DNA from: Sapria himalayana
Taxonomy: Eukaryota > Streptophyta > Magnoliopsida > Malpighiales > Rafflesiaceae
Direction of reading: 5' to 3'
Assembly (NCBI GenBank): GCA_029783825.1
Contig: JAREIK010002623.1
Coordinates: forward strand, 149,297 to 213,296
Length of the DNA: 64,000 bases
The position numbers and the translations under genes were made by a program. Numbering within the stretch: position 1 is the first letter of the stretch; the number at the start of each line of letters is the position of its first letter. This document shows, piece after piece, positions 14,176 through 28,050 of this stretch. A model generated the notes under the pieces. The model had not been told where the DNA came from and did not search any database. It worked only from the letters and a program-made list of their open reading frames with translations.

Positions 14176-14785
14176 CGTATTTATGATTGTGAATATTATT
14201 TTAGATAGGAAAATCAAATTATAATCAATATTATTGAAAATTTGTTACGATAGAAAGATTACGATAATACATAGATGAGCTTTCAAAATCAAATGCATCC
14301 ATTACAACAAAATATATATGATGATGTATATGATAAAATTTAAAGTTGTACAGATCATAACAGTTAGATTGAAAAAGATGTTATAATGTTCATCATTTTA
14401 TGACTTAATGATTTCTACAATTTTTTATGTTTTAGTTTTATTTTGAAAGATAATGTTACCATATTTTATTTTAATAAGTATTAATTATAATTTTAAATTA
14501 AATTATTTTTTTAATATTTTTTTTAATTCATAATTTTAAATTTTTTATATACTAGGTATGTATGTATATATTTTGTATTTACATTATCTATACATGTATC
14601 TACACAATAATTTCTGTCTATATACAATGTGTATATGTATATATTTAATATGAGTGTATACACACATTGTATGTACATTCTATATACATTATATATATAT
14701 TTTGTATATTGTAATACACAATAATTTTATTTTGTGTATATATAGATAGACATAACAATTAACACATCTATGTTATGTATGATAT
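14176..14785. other. AT-rich segment with scattered TATATACA words
   Basis: No gene is visible. The part around 14460-14530 resembles the AT-rich tail that follows the GCN modules near 34300-34370, which hints at a decayed module fragment. Confidence 0.45.
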
Positions 14786-15000
14786 ATTGATAGAATGCTG
14801 CCATCATGCTCAGCACTTGCAGCCTACACACACTGTCTAGGGGACATGGCCCATTGGATTCCAGGGACCAGAGCCTAGGCCCTTGTGAGGTGGACCAGGT
14901 GCCATGGATAGGCCCTAACGAGGGTATGCCTGGCTTTCCTGGTTCAGACCCAAGCTATTCTAGCTTTGCCACGTGCCAGGCCAGGCAATAGCCATTCTCA
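14786..15000. other. GC-richer island of unknown origin
   Basis: About 200 bp are markedly richer in G and C than the flanks, with words such as GGACATGGCCCATTGGATTC and CCACGTGCCAGGCCAGGC. A 61-codon open frame exists on the plus strand (14806-14991) but shows no recognisable motif. It could be a fragment of a captured gene or of another transposon. I cannot assign it. Confidence 0.45.
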
Positions 15001-16470
15001 TCACAATTGTTGGCAAAGATTTTATTGAGAACTATCTGGACTATCTTCATTTCTTTTTTCTATTAAGTTTGATGTGATGAATATATATAATATTTATTAT
15101 ATTTATTGCACAATTTTAATTTATGTATTATTTTTTCACTTGTATACAGTCTATGTAGTGTATTGCTTATATTGATGGCATGCTCCAAATACGTTTACTT
15201 TTGTTCTTTAAAAAAACATCAGGTGTCTTGGGGCTGTCTCCAACATGTTAGCTTAAATGATGATGGTGGTAGCGGCATTATTACTTTTATTTTCCCCGCT
15301 TTCATATCATGTTCAATAATATAAATACAATCGTTTGGGTGCCTCATTCCTAATGCAACCAAACCTATATAAGTGACCAAGTACAAAGCCACACAGAAGA
15401 AGAAATACATGATGAAAATTTATCTTCGAGAGCATGTTAGATTTATAAGATAGAAAGCATGTTGTTATTGAATTATCAATAAGGTCATTGGAGATTGTTT
15501 TATTTTGTTTTGGCACATGTTGTTTTTTTGTTTTATTTTGGAAGATAAAAATTCTATTTTTCTGGGCATGTACTGTTCTAATTTTCACTGGGCAATTTTT
15601 TTTATTTTATATTTGTCAATTAGTTTTTGTAATGCCTTAAGCATGTGTAATTTGTTAATGATACTAGGTTTCTACTTACCATGCAGAGTTTGATGTCAGG
15701 TCAGTGAAATACTGGGCCTCATGCGCTATCTCTTGTGGTGTGTTGATCTTTATTTTCAGTCATGTGGTGCATGACATGGACTATATTTGTACAAATACCG
15801 AGTATATAAGTATGAATATACTAGGTATATACATAAGTATATACTGAGTATATGTGTATGTATATAATGGGTATGTACATAAGTAGGTGCATATATTTAT
15901 CTGTATACATGTATGTATTGTCATACATACACGCCCATTCACACACACACACACACACACATTTGAAAATATAATTGATTGGGCTGGTCTGGTCATCATC
16001 ATGCATTACTTACGGATGCATGTCATAAAAGTCATGAATATTAGACTTTCCCAAATTGTGGCATGAAGATATTTCTTATCTAGGGCAGCCAGGCAGCCAT
16101 AGGTTGGTCTTAAATCTTTTAGTAATTGTGTAGATATGTAATTATCACATGGTACAAAGAATATGTATGAGGAAATAAATTTTCTTGCGGTAGGCACTAT
16201 AATGATTTGTTATAATTCTACTATGTCATATGATGATGATAATGATGCTCATGTAGTAATCTTGTAAGTTTATTACATCTCACAAAACTATATTCAATTG
16301 GAATGAAAAATATATCATTACGTGATTTTTATAGGCTGCGAGTGCAAAGAGGAATATCAGGTCTTGTTTAGGGAGAAGTAGCACGCTGCCACGTCAAAAA
16401 TTCGCTCAATCTCAAAACGAGGGATTTGTAGGGAAGTCCATCAGTCTAGCATCATTTCCATTCCCACTTT
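15001..16470. other. Non-coding segment with a palindromic patch and a (CA)n run
   Basis: No gene is supported. Near 15785-15870 there are TATATACTGAGTATATGTGT-type palindromic units, and near 15940-15962 a CA run. Small open frames on both strands overlap each other and lack motifs. Confidence 0.5.
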
Positions 16471-17165
16471 TATTATCAGTGGTAGCTAGCACCATCAGTT
16501 GCCTTGGCAGTGGCAGTAGCTACAAAAGCAGTAGTAATAGCGGCGGCAGCAGCAGCATCAGCATCAGCATCAACAGCAATAGCAGGAGCAACAATAGTGG
16601 TGCCGGTAGGAGCAGCAGCATGTGGCGGCTACAGTAGGGGTAGTGGAGTCAACAAAGACAGCAATGGCAACAATAGTAGGGGTAGCGGTAGTAGCAGCAG
16701 CAGGAGCAGTAGTAGCAGCTGCAGTGGCGGCAACATTAGTAGCAGCAAATATGATATATACATACGTATATACACACATATATTACAGTAGTATTTGTAC
16801 ATATAATACTATAGTAATATATGATAATATACACTATAGTATATATGAACATATATACAACAGTTTTATATATTTACCAAAATATAACTTTTTTTATTTG
16901 TTTTTTTATGTTATTCACTTATTTAAATTTCATACTGATATGGTACCTCATTGTTCTCCATTATAAGTTTCTATAAGTGAGGGATTTTTTTATTAGGCAT
17001 GATCCACCGTGACTCAGACAGCTTTGTAATAGCTGAAAGATGGTGATCAGAGGAGGTGAGGATGAGAAAGCAACATCAATGCACAGATAGATTATACATT
17101 ATAAACTATCGGTAGATACATTGATGAATAAGATGTAATAAAATTTTGTTATATCATTCTTTCAA
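16471..17165 (+). repeat. GCN module, copy A
   Basis: The module has three parts. A diverged GCA/GCG/GTA trinucleotide tract runs to about 16748. Palindromic TATATGTACATATA units follow to about 16870. A conserved tail then begins near AACTTTTTTTATTTG, passes a GATATGGTACCTCATTGTTC segment and GACTCAGACAGC, and ends at GGTAGATACATTGATGAATA. The same order is seen at 33218-34370 and 34371-35410. The tract is open in several frames on both strands as Ala/Val- or Ser-rich sequence. Different copies favour different frames, so I do not call a protein. Confidence 0.8.
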
Positions 17166-17690
17166 ATATATAAGACAAGGATTGCTTAGATTATAAATAT
17201 TCAAAATTATTATTCTAATAATTTATTCATCATTTTGTGTTGCACATTAGCATGTGGAGTGCTCATTTTTTCTATGTTGAAGATTCCTATTTATTTGTTC
17301 ATAGTTACTTCTACACATGATCAGTCTCATGTCAACTCAGTCTTGGCGGTGCAAAGCAACCCCCTTATAAGCCTTGGGACTAATAGAGAGTTCTGGTTAT
17401 GGGGAGGCAAGATATGAACTTTGATGCCCCAAGCTTGGCTTGTGGCTTGTCTTCCAGGTTTTTCTCTATGATTTTATAGAGATAATTTCTAAAATTTAAA
17501 TAATCTTCATATTTCTTATTTATGTTGATAGCAAAGTTTTTGTTCCACCTTTGTGAAGTATAAATGGGATAATACTAATTTGTTGTAGTTTTCTATCATT
17601 TGATGCTATGTGATTATATATATGTACATATATATTGCACTATATACGTACATATATACTGTAGTTATAGGAAACTTTTAAAAAATATGA
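17166..17690. other. Segment without a recognised gene
   Basis: The segment has ordinary composition by the standard of this window. A 60-codon open frame at 17235-17417 has no motif. Palindromic units TATATGTACATATATATTGC and similar appear at 17615-17665. Confidence 0.45.
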
Positions 17691-18750
17691 TTATTACAAA
17701 TTTTGAAAATTTTTGAAATATAATAAAAATATAAATTTTTTCATTAAAGTTAAAAAAAATAAATTAATATTTAAAAATAAATACATATATGTTTGCCCCT
17801 ACAAAAATTTATAAGAATTAAACAATTGAGTAATATTTTTTCTATTAACTTTTAACATTCAGTCTCTATTGAAATAATTAATATAAATTTTTTTAAATAT
17901 CTTATCACTTTAAGTAATTTTTTGAATTTAAAAAATTATAAATGATATCAAATAATATGAAATTTTATGCCTTTAAAATTATTACATATTATCTTCATAA
18001 AAATTAATATGATGAATTCGTAAAAATTTATAACCATAAAATATAAATTTTTATATATTTTTTAACATTAAGAGTATTTTATAACTTTTAGGAGAGTTGA
18101 TAGAAGACAAATCATCTTTTCATGTATGTCTTATTATATCAAGTTTGTTAATTTAATAGCTATTTGATATTTTTTTTATAAGGCTAAACATATATTTTTT
18201 TTAAATCGTTTATATATTTATTGTTTAATTAATATTATAATAAAAATTTGTAAGGTGCATATTTTTTATTTGTACCTTTCTACATGCACATTAATTTAGT
18301 TGAAAAAATTTTGATAGTAAAGAAAAAAATTGAGTCTTTTTTATTATATATATATATATTATATATTTATTTTAATATTTTATAATTATAAATATAAATA
18401 TTTTCGAAATATATATAATTTGTTATTTAATGTTTATTTTGTCGAGACTAAGTCCTCCATCTTTCTCCCAACATTTCGATGAATAAGCGACACAATTACT
18501 CCATAGTCCTCCATTCTTCTCTTCAACACCGATGCAACATAAACATATTCAATTAAGCGATAATTTGTTATTGATTTGATTGTACGTTTTTCTACCCTAA
18601 TTCTTCATCGATTATCTTAACGTGTATTGATCCTGTTAATTTTTTTTTTGGAATTCTTTTTCTTTAATCGTACACATTAATTTAATAATACTATTGTGAT
18701 ACATACCTAATGAATTTTTGTTGTGTGGCCAGTAGGTATGCTAATATAAA
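17691..18750 (+). repeat. Dispersed repeat shared with 24810-25740
   Basis: The order of matching words is the same as at 24810-25740: AAATATAATA..AATATAAATTTTTTCA, AATAAATACATA..ATGTTTGC, TTTTTAACATTAA.AGTATTTTATAA, GAAG.CAAATCATCTTTT, AAGTTTGTTAATTT, TTTTTTTATAAGGCTAA.CATAT, and then TCTTC..CACCGATGC. It is most likely the 5' internal part of a CACTA element related to the one at 23315-35880. No coding sequence is visible. Confidence 0.75.
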
Positions 18751-20870
18751 CTTAATTTAATTATACTTTTTTTAATACATATTCTATTAATTTAGTTATA
18801 CTTTTTTTGAATACATATTCTATTAATTTATTATAATTGGATTGCTTATATAAATTTTAATCGTATATAACACAATATGGGTGTTTTGTGTTGGGCAGTG
18901 TATATATAACACATAAATATATAAATGTTTTTTATTATATTTATAACTATAAAAATAGTTTACATAAATGTAACTATATATAAATATAACAATATATATA
19001 TATATATATCTATCATAAGTTTATATATGATACGTTCAATATACATGTCATGTATTTCAGATATAATTTGTATTATACATATAACATTATATACATATTT
19101 TACACAAATAAAGATATATTGACTTTATGAAAGGATTTAATATGGTATATTTGAAATTTGTAAGTCATCATTATGAAATACACCTCTAATAAATTTGCAT
19201 TATGAAAATATCTTTTATTCCATAATGCCTTGCCTACCCAATAAGTATAATTAAATTAATATCAGTAAATTATATTTTATACATGACTTTATGTATAGGG
19301 AAAACCACACACTCTTATAAAAATGTAAGAGTGTATTTAATATCTGTAAATTAAAGTATAGTCAAATTAATATTTGTAATGTCAATTATATGTGTAAATA
19401 TTTATTGATCGATTTTCAATTAGTTCAAATAAAAATGTAATAGGCTTTAGGCATACTGATACTAATTTAGAAGACATTAAATACATGTATATATTTGACT
19501 ATAATTTAATTACTATGGTTAATTAAATGCCACATAGACTCCCTTATAAATACCCTAGCATTGACTATCATATAATTCATACTAGATTAAAATATATAAG
19601 ATATCCAGCTCATCTAACATACATTATTTCCTACATGAATTGAAGCCGTTGACATTTTGATGCATTTGAGAAGTTCACCTATATGGATGAGTAGAGCTCA
19701 CATATTTTATCACCTCTATAGCCATTAACTCGGAAATTGTATACCCATGGACTTGATACCGTTTACTTATTGTAAGCTAATATAGAATTATTTACTTGAA
19801 CAAACACTAGAACCTATTTAATTATTGTAAGCTTAGATAATGAAGAAACTTTGATAATTAATCAAATAATTAATATCTATGAACTGATAATCCAGATTCA
19901 TAGAGTTAGCTTTATTACTTGTTAAACTCATATATTTGTGATACATTTTACCATGCTATAAATAACTAACACTTGCATTGATTTTATAGTGTCTTGTCTC
20001 TCTATATTTTCAATACTTAATGGTCTTTGAGCTATTATAATTACAATGATTCTTAGGTTTAGACATCTTGTTTTTTATTTGCTTTGACATTTTCTCTTGG
20101 TTGAATTTCTTTCAATTAACTTTGTATATAATTCTAAAGAGGCTGATGTTTCACTTGTCTATCTCTGTTGAATATCCTTGCTAAGAATTAGATCTTGAAC
20201 ATCATCAAATTTCAATTTATTAGTTCTTGATAAACTATGAGCAACTATAATTGTAATATGATAATTTTGATAGAGAACACAGAAGTATCAATGCACATAC
20301 TTCATCAATGACTTTGGTCACTAATGTGCTTGCTGTCAACTTTAGATTGAAAAACACCTAATAATGTGCATTTTTTTAGCATCAATGAATTTTTCGTATA
20401 TACTAGCAAGAACTATTGTAAGCCTTACTATGCTCTTCTCATTTTTATATTGAAAGTAAGTTTGTAAGATATCATATTTCAGATGAATTCAAGTGCTAGT
20501 ATGTGCTCTTCTTTCTTCGTACACTCTATCATCTTCTTCATAAGGGGTTGCTATAGATTTTTCTAGTATATATAATCCTTCATCTATATTTTCAAGAATC
20601 CAAATTTCGTTCTATAGATTTTTTTTATTTTCACTTTCCTTCAAATGTAGTTATTACTGTCTACAAAATATAAATTATTCTAGACAATTCTTGCAAAACA
20701 CTGTGTATGAGAATTGAGAACACCTCTTTTAACATGATGATATTGTCTGCAAAATTTTTATAATTTATTAATTCATTATTATCATCAATAGTAACTTTGC
20801 CCAATGGTGCATCATAATGCACAACCTAAACCTCCAATACCAATTGTTGATAATACTTGATTTCCTATAT
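18751..20870. other. AT-rich segment up to array 2, no recognised gene
   Basis: No intact frame or domain is seen. The join to array 2 near 20870 shows no CACTA-type terminus. That distinguishes this boundary from those at 7893, 23315, 41833 and 51697 and suggests truncation or recombination. Confidence 0.5.
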
Positions 20871-23314
20871 GTTAGATAGACATTTAGATAAACTGACAAA
20901 TATAAAGGTAAACAGATAGAATGAGTGATAGATAGATAGATATATATATATATAGATTGACAAATAGAAAGGCAGTTAGATAGTTTGAGAGATAGAAAAA
21001 TAGAAAGAAGATATATAAATTAATTGATAAATCGAATAGTTAGATATTTACATAGATATATAGATTTACATATAACATTTTGACATAATATAGATAGATA
21101 GCAGGATAAACAAATAAGCAAATATATAGATTAACTTATAGATAGATACATAGATATGAAAATAGACCAATAGATTGATTGATAGTCAGATTGATAGATA
21201 GACTAATAGACTGATAAACTGATAGACTGATAGATTGATAGATTGATAGAGAGGCATATAGATATTTAGAAAGACAAATAGAAAGTTATATAAATAAAAA
21301 TATTAGAACGACAAATAGATAGATAGATAGATAGAGATCTATATAGATAGCTAGATAGATAGATAGATATATATAAAAATAGATAGATAGATAGATAGAT
21401 TGATAAACATATAAATATATGGATATAAAGATAGATAGATATATTATAGATATACAGATAGATTGATTAATTGTTAGATAGATAGATTGATAGATAGATA
21501 AATAGATAGATATAAAGATTAGATAGATAGACATTTAGAAAGGTATATATATAGAGAGATAAATAGCCAGATATATAGACAGAGAGATAGATAGATTATT
21601 AGACAGATAGATAGATAGATTATTAGACAGATAGATAGACAAATAGATATAAACATTGATAGATTGATTGATTGACAGAAAGATAGATAGATAGATAGAT
21701 TGATAGATAGATTTATATATAGAATGATATACAAATTTATTGACAAATTGATCGACAAATTGATAGAGAGATTTATAGACTATTTGATAGACAGATTGAT
21801 AGACATAATGATAGATAGATATATAGACAGAGAAACACAAAGAAAGATTGATACATACATACAAAGATAAGATAAGATAGATAGATAGATAGACAGACAT
21901 ATTGATTGATTGATATATAGATAAAAAGATAGATATATAGATAGATAGACAGATAAATAGATAGATAGATAGACATACAGAAAGATAGATAGAGAGATAT
22001 ATAGATAGATAGTTAGATAAAAAATTATATAGACAAATTGATAAATAGATAGATATATAAATAGAGAAATAGATAAACATATAGTTAGATAGATAGATAG
22101 ACAAATAGATAGATAGATAGATATATATATATATATATATATATATAAATTGATAGATAGATAAATAGATAGATAACTTGATTGATTGAGATTTAGATAT
22201 ATAGAAAGATAAATAGATAGATAGATAGAGATAGCTAAAAAATTGATAGATATATAGATAGATAGATAGATAGATAGATAAATAAATAGATAGATATAGA
22301 GATGAATAGATACTTAGACAAAAAGATAGATAGATAAATTGATATATCAATAGATATATAGACAAAATAGATAGATAGATAGATATATACACATATATAT
22401 AGAAAGATAGATTGATAGATAGATTGATAGATATATAGATAAGTAGATAAATGAATAGAGAGATAGATAGATAAATATATAGATAGATATATTGATATGT
22501 AGATATATTGAGAGATAGATAGATATATAGATTGAAAGATTGACAGACTGATAGACATATAGATAGACATATTAATAGACATTATAATAGATAGATTAAA
22601 AGATTGATTGATATATATATTTAAAGAAAGATTGATAGACAAATTGATAGTGAAAATGATAGATAGATAGATACATAGATAAATTGATAAAATATAGATA
22701 GACAGATAGATATATAGATAGATTATTAGATAGATATGTTACCAATAGATTGATAGATATATATTGACAGATAGATAAAGATATATATATAGATAAATAT
22801 ATATTCTGATATATAGACATATAAATAGACAGAAAGATATACTAATAGGTAAATAGATATATAGATAGAAAGATATATAGAAAGATAGATAGACATATAG
22901 ATAGAAATATATATAGATAGATAGATCGATAGATTCATAGATAGATAAATAGATAGAAAAATAAATAGATAGATAGACAGATAGATATACTGATAGATAG
23001 CTAGACAAATAGACTGACAGATACATATGTAGATAGATTGATAGAGTGATAGGCATACAGATAGACATACAGATAGACAGACAGATTGACTTATAAACAT
23101 TCAAATAGATAGACATATAAACAAATAAATAAACAGATAGTTAGTTAGATATATAGATATAGAGATAGATATACTATTAGATAGATAGATAGACTGATAT
23201 ATAGAAAGATAAATAGATATATAGATAGTTTGAAAGATAGATTGATAGAAAGATAATAAAAAGATAGATAGATAAAGAGATATATAAATAGGTAGATAGA
23301 CAAAAAGATAGAAA
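20871..23314. repeat. Degenerate GATA tetranucleotide array 2
   Basis: The composition and orientation match array 1 (GATA on the plus strand, with GATT and GACA variants and one (TA)n run at about 22121-22146). The segment is bounded on the left by AT-rich transposon-like sequence and on the right by a CACTA-type terminus. It is most simply a piece of the same original array separated by insertions. Minus-strand frames of up to 285 codons are Tyr-Leu-Ser-Ile repeats. Confidence 0.95.
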
Positions 23315-23399
23315 CACAACAAGAAAAATTCATTTTACCTAGGTAATTTTTGCTAGGGATCAATCCCTCTTTAAATTGCAATGGATTAGCTAGGGAATA

Positions 23400-24280
23400 G
23401 CAAGGGATTAATGTTTTTTAGAAAAAAATAGCAACGCATTAGAGATGGAAAATTTTTCTTAAATACCATCAAAAAAAGTAGGGAATTTAGCGATGGATTA
23501 GCGACGCATGATTTTCGTAAAATCCATTCAAGAAAAGCCGGGGTTTTAGCGACGGAATTAGCGATGGATTAGTGATAGAAAATTTTCGTAAATTCTGCTC
23601 AAGAAAGGCAGGGAAATTATAGATGTATTAGCGACGGAATATCCCTTGCTAATACTAGCCTTTATTTAGCAACGGATTTAGCGATAGATTTTCCTTCGCT
23701 AATAAAAGTCATTATTTAGTGACGGATTTAGCGAGTGATTTTTACTCGCTAATACAAGCCATTATTTAGCGACAAATTTAGCAAGGGATTTTCCCTTGCT
23801 AATAATATTTATCATTTAGCAACGGATTTAGCGATGAAATTTTCTCTGCTTATAAAATCCATTCTTTAGCGACGGATTTAGTGACAGAATTTCTCTTGCT
23901 AATAAAATCGATTATTTAGTGATGGATTTAGCAATGAAATTTTCCTTGCTAATAAAATCCATTATTTTAGCGTCGTATTTAGCGACAGAATTTCTCTTGC
24001 TAATAAAATTCATGATTTAGCGACAAAATTTCGCTTGCTAATTGAATCTATGATTTTGTGATAGATTTAGCAACAGAATTTTCTTTGCTAATAGAATCCA
24101 TGATTTAACGATGGATTTAGCGATAGATTTACTGATGGAATTTCTCATGCTAATAAAATCTATAATTTAGCGATAAATTTTCTCGAGCTAGTAAAATATG
24201 TAATATAGCGACGAATTTTCCATACCTTATAAAATCCATAATTTAGCTATGGATTTAGCAATGGATTTCCCTAACCAATA
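23400..24280 (+). repeat. 5' subterminal repeats of the CACTA element, ~60-bp period
   Basis: From about 23560 a unit containing ATTATTTAGCGACGGATTTA, then GCGA.AGATTTTC and CTTGCTAATAAAATCC, repeats roughly ten times with a period near 60 bp. Each unit holds the motif in both orientations (AGCGA and TCGCT), giving hairpin potential. In known plant CACTA elements such subterminal repeats are transposase-binding sites. Confidence 0.85.
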
Positions 24281-24809
24281 TTTATTTATCTAATTTTTTT
24301 TATTAGTTTTAATATTTTATTTAATTTTGTTTATTAAATTAATGTTAATCGCCTATAGATGAGCAATCCTTAAAACATACATTCTTTTCGTAAAATCATA
24401 AAAAAATTATATTATAATAAATAATTTTAAAAAATATCCAAATACAAAAAACAATTATAAATTTTAATAAGGACTAAATTACCTATTTTTATGATGTATT
24501 AATTTTTTATAAAATTATACAATTTAATTTTAAAAAATTTTAAAATAAGAAACTTAAAATTTTATATTAAAGTAACATTAAATATTAAATTCAATAAGTA
24601 TAATAATTTTTTTCTTTATTTTAAAAATTAAATTAACATATATTAAAATTTCTATTAATATACATATAAATTAATTCATTGTATAATAAAATAGAAAATA
24701 TTTTATAAATTTTTTGAATTGATAAATAAACTAGTAAAAATTAATATTATTTTAAGTAAAAAAATTTTATTATTATATAAAGCTTTTAAATAAATAATAA
24801 TAAAATATT
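24281..24809. other. AT-rich interior of the CACTA element
   Basis: The segment is nearly pure A/T with no motif. A 62-codon minus-strand frame (24703-24891) is rich in Ile, Phe and Lys because of base composition and is not a gene. Confidence 0.6.
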
Positions 24810-25740
24810 TGAAAATCTTGAAATATAATATAAATATAATTTTTTTAATAAAGTTAAAAGAAAATAAATTAATATTTATAAATAAATACATAAATGTTTG
24901 CTCTTAAAAGAATATATACGGATTAAATAATTGAGTAATATTTGACTATTAGCTTTTAGCATTAGTTTTTTATTAAAATAATAAATATGCCTTAAAAATT
25001 GTAAACAATAAATATAAATTTTTATATATTTTTTAACATTAATAGTATTTTATAATTCTTAGGCGAGTGACTAGAAGGCAAATCATCTTTTTATTTATGT
25101 CTTATTATATGAAGTTTGTTAATTTTGTACATATTTGATTTTTTTTATAAGGCTAATCATATTTTTTTATTGTTTATATATTTATTGTTTATATTAATAT
25201 TATAATAAAAATTTTAAGGTGGTTATTTTTAATTTGTACCTTCCAACATGCAGATTAATTTTGTTTGAAAAATTTTTTATAGTGAATACAATTAATTAGT
25301 CTTTTTGATTTTATATATATATATATTATTTATTTAATGTTATAATAATTAAAAATATAAAAAATTTGATTATCTTCTTCGACACCGATTATCTTCTTCG
25401 ACACCGATGCTTAAGTGATGCGAACCTCCACAGAAGGCCATCCATCCCTCGACACCAATGCTTCAACATATATTTAATTTCAAGTTTTACATTTTAATTT
25501 TTATTTGATTTGGGGTACGTTTTATACTTTTATTCATCGATTAACTTGATTAAGCTTAAGTTTTTAATGTTTCCGAAATTCTTCTCCTTTATTCACCGTG
25601 GTGTTTTGGATTGTGTATATATACTTAATCATATACATACTTTATGCATTTGTGATATAATGCATTGTCATTGTGTGGATTTTGATGGAGCATAGTAGGT
25701 ATGCCGAATTAAAAAATTATTCAATATAAATAACTACATA
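24810..25740 (+). repeat. Dispersed repeat shared with 17691-18750
   Basis: It carries the same blocks in the same order as 17691-18750, including the TCTTCGACACCGAT segment, which is itself duplicated here (ATTATCTTCTTCGACACCG occurs twice in a row near 25370-25405). It is likely a 5' untranslated or leader region of the element. Confidence 0.75.
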
Positions 25741-27735
25741 CTGTATACAAAAATAGTATACATAAATATAAGTTTGCTTTAAATAAGTGCGTTTAAACAT
25801 AACTATATATATGACTATAATAAATTATACATAAACTATTTAAACAAAATTATATCTATAATTTTTTATTACAATAGATGTGAAATGAAAAAATTGTTAT
25901 GCATTGTTTGGGCATGTTGGTATTAAGTGGGCGAACTTCTTTATCATGGTTTGCGTGATTTTGATGCTAAAGTTTGCTGGTATCTTCTTTTTGTTATGGT
26001 TATAAAAATTTCTATTTAAAACTTCAATTATTCATGGCCCATTGCTAATGTATTTGTTCATGGGTGTTCTTGAGTGAGGAGCACGAAAAAAAATACATAT
26101 GTTCTTGATTTATTATTCTAAAAATTAAATTTTTTAGAATAATTATTCAAAAACAAAAAGTTTAAATCTGTATTTTGCTATTATATGAATGATAAAATGA
26201 GAGTGTGTTTATGATCATAGTCTGTGTTATTTATGCTAAGTTTTTTAGCAGTGTATTTTTTGATAGTGTAAGTTTTTTGTTGTGTTCGTTTATTTTATGG
26301 TAGTGTGTATATGTGTTGAATAATTTTTGCATAATTAAAATTACTATGTGCTATGCATTTTAAATCTTTTTTGAAAAATCCAGAAAAGCCATTTTGGTTA
26401 ATCTATTCATAATTTTTGTAGTGTGTATGTGCGTGCGTGTGTGTAATAAAAATAATATGAATATATATATATATATATATTCTATTTATTAATTCAACTC
26501 TATTAAGTATAGTTTGGGAAAATGAAAAATAATTTTGTGATTTAATTCAAAATTATTATATTTAATTAACTAGTTTTATATTTGAGCTATAAAATTTTTC
26601 AAATTGGTTTGAAACCCATTGATGGTTATCGTTTGATATTCTTTTGATATTGGAAGGCATATCAATTGAATATTCATGTCTTTGCTCGCTCTAATGATTT
26701 GTTGTTGTTAGGTAACCAAACTTTTTTATTGATAAATCATGTCATAAAAAAAATTTTATTAATAAAGGAGACCATAGTTAGTCTTTCAAGACCATAGTTT
26801 CTCCAATGGAGATGATTTGCAGAAAAGATATTACCAACCTCAAGACCATTTACCTTGTAAAAAAATGTATATTGATGTTGTATCATGGTTGATGTGTGAG
26901 ATACATATATCACTATGCACTATCAAATCAAGGAAGTTGTCGACAATGGCAAATCAACCACTCAAACATATGCTCTAACAAATGGATTCCTATATGTAGC
27001 AAGTTGATAATCATCTATTATTAATCTTGCACAATTGGTAATTAATTTCCCCTTTATACTCAATTTGCAATTAGATACTCATCTATTAGTAAGTTTCTCA
27101 ATTTAACTATAATCTATATTTTTATCTTTGATTAATGAGAAAGTATAATTGCATATACTATAGATCATGTTAAAGACAAAGCATAGAGAAATATTATCTC
27201 ATCTATAAATGTGCATTCTCATTTGAAAGTAGATACTCATTTGTGGTAGTAGCAGTACAAGAAGTAGAAGTAGAAAAAGATGAAGAAGAAGCGATAAGAG
27301 AAGGAGAAAAAGTTTAAGATGATGAAAAAATTAGAGTAGCCATATAGCTCTTATGTAGCAATTACATGCATTACAAGAAATCCTAATCATTGTAATCTCC
27401 AAATAGAAAAAAAATATTAGGCTTGCATCTCTTAAATTACAAAACAAAATAACAAAAACAATTTAATATTATGCATTGATACCACTAAAAGGTTGGAATA
27501 TTACTCAGAAAAGTATTTTTTGAAATTAGTTCAATTTTAAAATTTTATTAAATATAATTTTCTTGACAATAAAAGTACTATTCTTTAGTATTTGTTGCAT
27601 CCAAAAATATCACTAACTTTTATCCAACTTTGCAAAAAAAAAAGGAATTCCTCCATAACACTAATAATAATAATACTTAATATTTTCATCTATATATATA
27701 TATATATATATATATAATGGATAATTATGTCATGG
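25741..27735. other. Interior of the CACTA element, no recognised gene
   Basis: No domain or long frame is seen. There is a (TA)n run near 26462-26481 and another near 27693-27715. Any exons here are too decayed to be read by eye. Confidence 0.5.
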
Positions 27736-28050
27736 AATCCAAAAAAAAATCTATGATTTGGGTTATATTTTAATACATATATTCGGATACTCATAATTAT
27801 CCCAATATAATAAAAAAAAACATTATGCATAAACTTTTTTCAGCTTACTCAGTATGCAAAAACGAATTAATGCATATGTTTATGCATACAGAGTATTTAT
27901 GAACTCCATATGCATATGTTTTTGTTTACGAAATAATGAGTTTCTACATAAACTTATATGCATACTTGAGTATATGCATTCCGTATGAAAAAAGGAAGGT
28001 AATTATCAGTATAGAAATTTGGAAGACCCAAATCATAAATATTTTGGATT
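27736..28050. mobile_element. Fold-back (MITE-like) inverted repeat
   Basis: The left arm starts AATCCAAAAAAAAATCTATG and continues ATTTGGGTTATATTT..GATACTCATAATTATCCC. The right arm, read on the minus strand, starts AATCCAAAATATTTATG and continues ATTTGGGTCTTCC..ATACTGATAATTACC. The arms are about 70-80 bp in a 315-bp element. A loop of GCATATG palindromes lies between them. No clear target duplication was found, so the superfamily is open. Confidence 0.6.

Noticed and set aside
20780..20880. Possible LTR-retrotransposon primer-binding site on the minus strand (TTGGTATTGGAGG)
   Set aside because: It only loosely resembles the TGGTATCAGAGC site. No long terminal repeats, polypurine tract or polyprotein were found.
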